Source: Streptomyces sp. DH24 (GTDB lineage: Bacteria > Actinomycetota > Actinomycetes > Streptomycetales > Streptomycetaceae). From it: DNA of 64,000 nucleotides. Location of the stretch: contig NZ_JARVKW010000014.1 in the NCBI RefSeq assembly GCF_029813775.1, positions 98,017 to 162,016 of the forward strand, in the 5' to 3' direction. Under the pieces are notes generated by a model, which did no database searches, had not been told where the DNA came from, and worked only from the letters and a program-made list of their open reading frames with translations. Shown piece by piece: positions 60,026 through 64,000 of this stretch (positions within the stretch are counted from its first letter, which is position 1; every line of letters begins with the position of its first letter). The translations under genes were made by a program, and so were the position numbers.

Positions 60026-60792
60026 TGACGACCGGACTGCGCTACGTCTACGCCGTCTGCCGCCCCTTCGGCGCCGCCCTGCAGTCACAGGTCGCCGGGG
60101 TCGCCGGGGCACCGCCGGGACTGCTGACGCACCACGGCCTGGTCGCCGTCGTCAGCACGGTGCCGGAGCGGGACTTCGCCGAGGAACCGCTCCGGCGGCA
60201 CCTCGAGGACCTGGACTGGCTTACCGCGACCGCCCGCGCCCACCAGGGTGTGATCGACGCGCTCACCACGGTCACCACGCCGCTGCCGCTGAGGCTCGGC
60301 ACCGTGTTCCGCGACGACAGCGGCGTACGCGTGATGCTGGAGCAGCGCGAGGACGAGTTCCGGCGCACCCTGGAACGGCTCGACGGCCGGGTGGAATGGG
60401 GCGTGAAGGTGTACGCCGAGGCCGAGGCCGAGACGGACACGCGGGCCGAGGAGACTCCGCAGCGGCCCGCGTCGGGCCGCGACTACCTCGTGCAGCGACG
60501 CCGGCGCGCCCGGGCGAGCGAGGACATGTGGCAGCGGGCGGAAGCGTTCGCGAGCCGGCTGCACGAAAGGCTTTCCGCCCGCGCCGAGGAATCCCGGCTG
60601 CACAATCCCCAGAACTCGGTGCTTTCCGGGGCGGCCGGACGGAATGTACTCAACGCCGCCTATCTGGTGCCGCGTGCCGAGTCCGAGGAATTCGTGGAAC
60701 TGGTCGACCGCACGAAGGACGAGGAACCGGGAATGCGCGTGGAACTCACCGGCCCGTGGGCGGCCTATTCGTTCGTTCAGGAGGACGTGTGA
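60025..60792 (+). CDS. gvpL: Gas vesicle protein GvpL (GvpF/GvpL family)
   Basis: 255 residues, the second GvpF/L protein of the cluster: YVYAVCRPFGAALQ, ARAHQGVIDALTTVTTPLPLRLGTVF and AAYLVPRAESEEFVELV, PWAAYSFVQED. It has a long charged middle (AEAEAETDTRAEETPQRP). Probably an assembly chaperone. TGATG overlap with gvpJ. Its end is followed directly by the GTG of gvpS. Confidence 0.92.
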   Translation: MTTGLRYVYAVCRPFGAALQSQVAGVAGAPPGLLTHHGLVAVVSTVPERDFAEEPLRRHLEDLDWLTATARAHQGVIDALTTVTTPLPLRLGTVFRDDSGVRVMLEQREDEFRRTLERLDGRVEWGVKVYAEAEAETDTRAEETPQRPASGRDYLVQRRRRARASEDMWQRAEAFASRLHERLSARAEESRLHNPQNSVLSGAAGRNVLNAAYLVPRAESEEFVELVDRTKDEEPGMRVELTGPWAAYSFVQEDV

Positions 60793-60977
60793 CCGTCGTG
60801 GAACGCCGTGAGGTCGCCCTGGTGGACCTCCTCGACCGGCTGCTGGCCGGCGGGGTCGTCATCACGGGCGACATCACGCTGCGCATCGCGGACGTGGACC
60901 TCGTCCGCATCGACCTCAACGCCTTGATCAGCTCCGTGAACGAGAACGTGCCTTCGCCGTGGGAGGAGTTGACGTGA
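60789..60977 (+). CDS. gvpS: Gas vesicle protein GvpS (short GvpA-family)
   Basis: 62 residues, little more than the GvpA core: LVDLLDRLLAGGVVITGDIT, LRIADVDLVRIDLNALISSV. It lacks the tails seen in GvpA and GvpJ. GTG 60789 overlaps the gvpL stop by GTGA. It was recognised by reading the frame between gvpL and gvpK. Confidence 0.88.
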   Translation: MTVVERREVALVDLLDRLLAGGVVITGDITLRIADVDLVRIDLNALISSVNENVPSPWEELT

Positions 60978-61258
60978 CGACCCGCCGCAACCGGCTGGAC
61001 CTCGAACCCGACACCGTGGAGCGGGACCTGGTCAAACTCGTCCTGACCGTCGTGGAACTGCTCCGCCAGCTCATGGAGAGGCAGGCCCTGCGCCGCTTCG
61101 ACACGGGCGACCTGAGCGAGGAGCAGGAGGAGCGGATCGGGCTGACGCTGATGCTGCTCGACGAGCGCATGACAGAACTCCGGGACCGCTACGGACTGCG
61201 GCCCGAGGACCTCAATCTGGACCTCGGGCCGCTCGGACCGCTGCTGCCCCGGGACTAA
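60974..61258 (+). CDS. gvpK: Gas vesicle protein GvpK
   Basis: 94 residues with the GvpK signature: VERDLVKLVLTVVELLRQLMERQALRRF and LSEEQEERIGLTLMLLDERM, ending in EDLNLDLGPLGPLL. It is needed for vesicle assembly in other organisms. GTG overlaps the gvpS stop. It is the last gene of the cluster. No gvpN or gvpC is found in the window. Confidence 0.93.
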   Translation: MTTRRNRLDLEPDTVERDLVKLVLTVVELLRQLMERQALRRFDTGDLSEEQEERIGLTLMLLDERMTELRDRYGLRPEDLNLDLGPLGPLLPRD

Positions 61259-61271
61259 CGCCCGGCGCCGC

Positions 61272-61442
61272 TCACCACCGGTACCAACGGCCCCTGCCTC
61301 CGGCTGCCGTGGTGCCACGCACCAGGAAACCCAGCAGCCACAGCACGAGCACCGCTATCGCGATCCACCAGAGGATCTCGACGGCGAATCCGGCACCGAA
61401 AAGAATCACTGCCAGAAGCAGGACGAGCAGAAGTGGAACCAT
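61272..61442 (-). CDS. 56-residue hydrophobic membrane protein
   Basis: MVPLLLVLLLAVILFGAGFA, then EILWWIAIAVLVLWLLGFLV and a short basic tail GGRGRWYRW. Two membrane segments are likely. GGAGG precedes the ATG by 9 nt. It converges on gvpK with 13 bp between stops. Streptomyces carry many such 'hydrophobic proteins' of unknown role. Confidence 0.7.
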   Translation of the reverse strand: MVPLLLVLLLAVILFGAGFAVEILWWIAIAVLVLWLLGFLVRGTTAAGGRGRWYRW

Positions 61443-61485
61443 AGTGTGATACCTCCTGCTCCCCGGGTGTCCCGAAAAACTGAAA

Positions 61486-62307
61486 TCAGGCCTGTTTCCG
61501 GCAGAGGATTTCCCCGTGCAGAACGGCGAACCAGCCGTCCTCCCGCGCCCCCCATTCCCGCCAGGATTCCGAAACGCGCCGCAACCCCTCTTCGGTGACA
61601 TGACCGCCCTCGACCGCCCTCACCGCGTACGAGGACGCCAGGGTGCGGTCCGCCCACAGACCGCTCCACCACCGGCGCTCCTCGGGCGTGGCGAAGGTCC
61701 AGGTGCCGGAGGTGGCGACGACGTCGGTGAAGCCGGCTCGCAGCGCCCAGGACCGCAGCCGCCGCCCGGCGTCCGGCTCGCCGCCGTTGGCGCGCGCGAC
61801 CCGGCGGTACAGGTCCAGCCAGTCGTCCAGCCCCGGGACCTCGGGGTGCCAGGTCATCGCCGCGTAGTCGGCGTCCCGGACGGCGACGTACCCGCCGGGT
61901 TTCGTCACCCGCCGCATCTCGCGCAGCGCCGCCACCGGGTCGCCGACGTGCTGGAGCACCTGATGGGCGTGGACCACGCAGAACGTCTCGTCCGGGAAGT
62001 CCAGGGCGTGCACGTCCCCGACGGCGAAGTCGGCGTTCGTGAGTCCCCGCCCGGCTGCGGTGGCGGCCGCCTGCGCCAGGATTCCCGGCTCCCGGTCGAG
62101 CCCGGTGACGTGCCCGTCGGGAACCAGCGCCGCCAGATCGGCGGTGATCGTGCCCGGCCCGCAACCGACGTCCAGGACCTTCATGTGGGGCCGGATCGAA
62201 CCGAGCAGGTACGCAGCCGAGTTGGCGGCGGTGCGCCACGTGTGCGAACGCAGCACGGACTCGTGGTGTCCGTGCGTGTAGACGGCGGTCTCCCGCGTTT
62301 CCGGCAT
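61486..62307 (-). CDS. SAM-dependent methyltransferase
   Basis: 273 residues of the class I methyltransferase fold: motif I VLDVGCGPGTITADLAAL, motif II GLDREPGI, and FCVVHAHQVLQHVGDPVAALREMRRVTKPGG. It resembles UbiE-like small-molecule methyltransferases. GGGGAG lies 7 nt before the ATG. Substrate unknown; 42 bp upstream of the hydrophobic protein gene on the same strand, so they may be co-transcribed. Confidence 0.88.
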   Translation of the reverse strand: MPETRETAVYTHGHHESVLRSHTWRTAANSAAYLLGSIRPHMKVLDVGCGPGTITADLAALVPDGHVTGLDREPGILAQAAATAAGRGLTNADFAVGDVHALDFPDETFCVVHAHQVLQHVGDPVAALREMRRVTKPGGYVAVRDADYAAMTWHPEVPGLDDWLDLYRRVARANGGEPDAGRRLRSWALRAGFTDVVATSGTWTFATPEERRWWSGLWADRTLASSYAVRAVEGGHVTEEGLRRVSESWREWGAREDGWFAVLHGEILCRKQA

Positions 62308-62430
62308 GACGGCGCTCCCCTTCGAACGGCACGGCTGGGCGGGATGTCGTACTCCCGCCGAGGTGATCGCAACGATAGAGCCGCGAACCGAATAATGAGA
62401 CCGCCGTATTACGATGTGGACTGACGGGCG

Positions 62431-63927
62431 TCAGTGAGCCCCCTGCAGGGGCCGGTAGACGACGAGGGCCTCGGGCAGCTTCTCCAGCGTCACGCGCCCC
62501 TCGACCTCGGTGACCTCCCCGTCGTAGGCGAGGAGCGTGCCGGGCGCGACGCCGTCGAGGCGCAGCCGGCCCACCTGGACGGCGGCGTGGGCGGGGGAGC
62601 GGGTCAGCGGTCCGGCCAGCGCGGCGGCGAGCAGCCGGACGGCGGGCTTGCGGCCGCCGTGCACCACGCGCACGTCCAGCTGCCCGTCCGCCATGTCGAG
62701 GCGCCGCCCGGGGGCCAGGCCCATCCGGTGGTAAGTGCCGTTCCCGGCGAACAGCAGCCACAGCGGCCGGGTCCGGCCCTGCCGCGCGACCTCCAGCGGA
62801 TGCCGCCCGCCGTGCAGCACCCGCAGCGCGGCGAGGACGCCGGCGGGCCAGCTGCCGATGCGGTGCGACCACCGGTCCCGCTCCCGCACCAGCTCGGGGT
62901 AGACGCCCAGACTGCACGTGTTCACGAAGACGCCCTGCTTGCCGCCGCAGGCGAACCGGCCGACGTCGACCCGCACGGCCTCGCCGCGCTCCAGCGCGGG
63001 TGCCAGGTCGCGGGCGTCCTCGACGCCGAGGTCGTAGGCGAAGTGGTTGAGGGTGCCGCCGGGCAGCACCGCGAGGGGCACGTCGTGCCGAAGGGCGATC
63101 TCGGCGGCGGCGTTGACCGTGCCGTCGCCGCCGCACACGCCGAGCACGACGGCGTGAGTGGCGGCCTTCTCCAGTTCGGCCCGCACGTCGGCCGCCTCGC
63201 ACTCGACGATCTCGGCGCGCGGCAGGGCGTCCCGCAGCGAGCGGACCCGGTCGGCGCTGCCCGCGGCCGTGTTGGCGACGAGCACCAGTCCGGCGCCCTC
63301 CGGGAGCGCGGGGGCGTCCGCGCGGGGGCGGGCCGGCGGGGTCAGTTGGGCACGTGTCGGCACCATGCCCCGTACGGCGAACGCGGCGCCCGCGCCGAGG
63401 GCGGCACCGGCGAGGACGTCGCTCGGGAAGTGGACGCCCGTGTAGACGCGGGACAGGGCGACCGACGCGGCCACCGGGGCGACGGCCGCGCCCCACGCCG
63501 GGGACTCCAGGGCGACACCGGTCGCGAAGGCGGCGGCCGACGCGGAGTGTCCGGACGGGAACGAGGTCGTGATGGGCTGCCGCTTCAGCTGCCGGACGAC
63601 CGGGACCGCGTCCAGCCCGGGCCGGGGGCGGCGCACGGTGCGCTTGCCGAGGGTGTTGATCGTCAGGGACGCCAGGCTCAGGGAGGCGAGCCCGCGGGCC
63701 GCGGCGCGGCGGGCGCGCGGGGTGCGGGTCGCGGCGAGCCCGGCGGCCACGGCGAACCACAGCACGCCGTGGTTCGCGCTGCGGCTCAGCCGGGGGAGCA
63801 CGCGCTCGGCCCCGGGCCAGTGCCGGGCGGCGGCGGCCTCGAACAGACGGCAGTCCAGGGCGAGGAGGCGGTCCCGCAGTACGTGGTGACCGGGTTTGAG
63901 GGCGGTGAAGTCTACGTCCGGGCTCAT
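62431..63927 (-). CDS. Bifunctional PAP2 phosphatase/diacylglycerol-kinase-family protein
   Basis: 498 residues in two parts. The membrane PAP2 domain (about 1-185) has KRTVRRPRPG, SFPSGHSAS and SRVYTGVHFPSD, the three acid-phosphatase motifs. The C-terminal diacylglycerol-kinase/LCB5-like domain (about 215-498) has GGDGTVN and LPGGTLNHFAYDL. It would dephosphorylate a lipid phosphate and phosphorylate a lipid alcohol, perhaps in recycling lipid carriers or in polyprenyl phosphate or phosphatidic acid metabolism. Both halves look complete. The last 73 bases of the window hold no gene. Confidence 0.9.
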   Translation of the reverse strand: MSPDVDFTALKPGHHVLRDRLLALDCRLFEAAAARHWPGAERVLPRLSRSANHGVLWFAVAAGLAATRTPRARRAAARGLASLSLASLTINTLGKRTVRRPRPGLDAVPVVRQLKRQPITTSFPSGHSASAAAFATGVALESPAWGAAVAPVAASVALSRVYTGVHFPSDVLAGAALGAGAAFAVRGMVPTRAQLTPPARPRADAPALPEGAGLVLVANTAAGSADRVRSLRDALPRAEIVECEAADVRAELEKAATHAVVLGVCGGDGTVNAAAEIALRHDVPLAVLPGGTLNHFAYDLGVEDARDLAPALERGEAVRVDVGRFACGGKQGVFVNTCSLGVYPELVRERDRWSHRIGSWPAGVLAALRVLHGGRHPLEVARQGRTRPLWLLFAGNGTYHRMGLAPGRRLDMADGQLDVRVVHGGRKPAVRLLAAALAGPLTRSPAHAAVQVGRLRLDGVAPGTLLAYDGEVTEVEGRVTLEKLPEALVVYRPLQGAH

Positions 63928-64000
63928 GGGAGGCGTGTACCCGGCCGGGGCGGATTCCTGCCGTTCGGGTCAGTGGGGGGGGGCGTTGCCGTCGACGTGG

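Noticed and set aside
1..64000. CRISPR arrays, prophage, transposase or tRNA genes
   Set aside because: No short regular repeats with unique spacers, no integrase or transposase frames, and no cloverleaf-like sequence were seen by eye; a scan by dedicated tools could overturn this.

Overview
The window is high-GC actinobacterial chromosome and almost certainly Streptomyces. Third-codon positions are nearly all G/C, GTG and TTG starts are common, and neighbouring genes often overlap as ATGA or GTGA. The gene content also fits: an ethylmalonyl-CoA pathway operon, an Ada-AlkA/Ogt pair, a SpoIIE-type phosphatase, an orphan LigD polymerase and a gvpOAFGYZJLSK gas-vesicle cluster. From memory the order resembles the S. 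coelicolor chromosome around SCO6457-SCO6508; this was not checked. I found no rRNA, tRNA, CRISPR array, prophage or insertion sequence.

Region by region. 1-3.9 kb: 3' part of a Tat-exported GH2 beta-galactosidase with a LamG domain inserted in its catalytic barrel. 4.1-6.5 kb: divergent NmtR-like metal sensor and P1B-4 metal ATPase. 6.4-10.3 kb: NCS1 permease, divergent TetR regulator and YtcJ-type amidohydrolase. 10.4-12.4 kb: Ada-AlkA fusion plus Ogt (alkylation repair). 12.4-15.0 kb: sirtuin, orphan VapB-like antitoxin, and a coupled ADP-ribosylglycohydrolase/Nudix pair. 15.2-18.1 kb: glycerate kinase, then psd-pssA (phosphatidylethanolamine synthesis). 18.2-24.4 kb: ccr-meaA-mcl-mch-mcd, an ethylmalonyl-CoA pathway operon. 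Upstream of it on the same strand lie a TetR gene and a duplicated 3-hydroxyacyl-CoA dehydrogenase, so the stretch could take acetoacetyl-CoA through crotonyl-CoA to glyoxylate and propionyl-CoA.

27.9-38.7 kb: HEAT-repeat protein, RidA, secreted TAP-type hydrolase, a radical SAM protein behind an SOS-box-like site, SRPBCC protein, an MFS transporter carrying three beta-sandwich repeats, a PAS-GAF-SpoIIE-HATPase phosphatase, and a methyltransferase whose start looks frameshifted. 38.9-43.9 kb: a four-gene peptidase operon (DppA-type M55, M20, S9, S66 LD-carboxypeptidase) that looks like peptidoglycan-peptide salvage. 44.1-51.1 kb: CocE-like hydrolase, GNAT, DUF5107/TPR protein, VOC protein, enolase-superfamily enzyme and F420-dependent LLM oxidoreductase.

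51.3-55.9 kb: NDH-2-like oxidoreductase with a repeat tail, transketolase and LigD-type polymerase, fused by ATGA/GTGA overlaps. 56.0-61.3 kb: gas-vesicle operon, nearly every junction overlapping. 61.3-63.9 kb: tiny hydrophobic protein, methyltransferase and PAP2-diacylglycerol-kinase fusion, all on the minus strand.

The observations I rate most worth following are the oppositely charged tails of GvpY and GvpZ, the SOS-type operator in front of the radical SAM gene, the coupling of LigD polymerase to transketolase, the MFS/beta-sandwich fusion, the peptidase salvage operon and the overlapping palindromes upstream of ccr.
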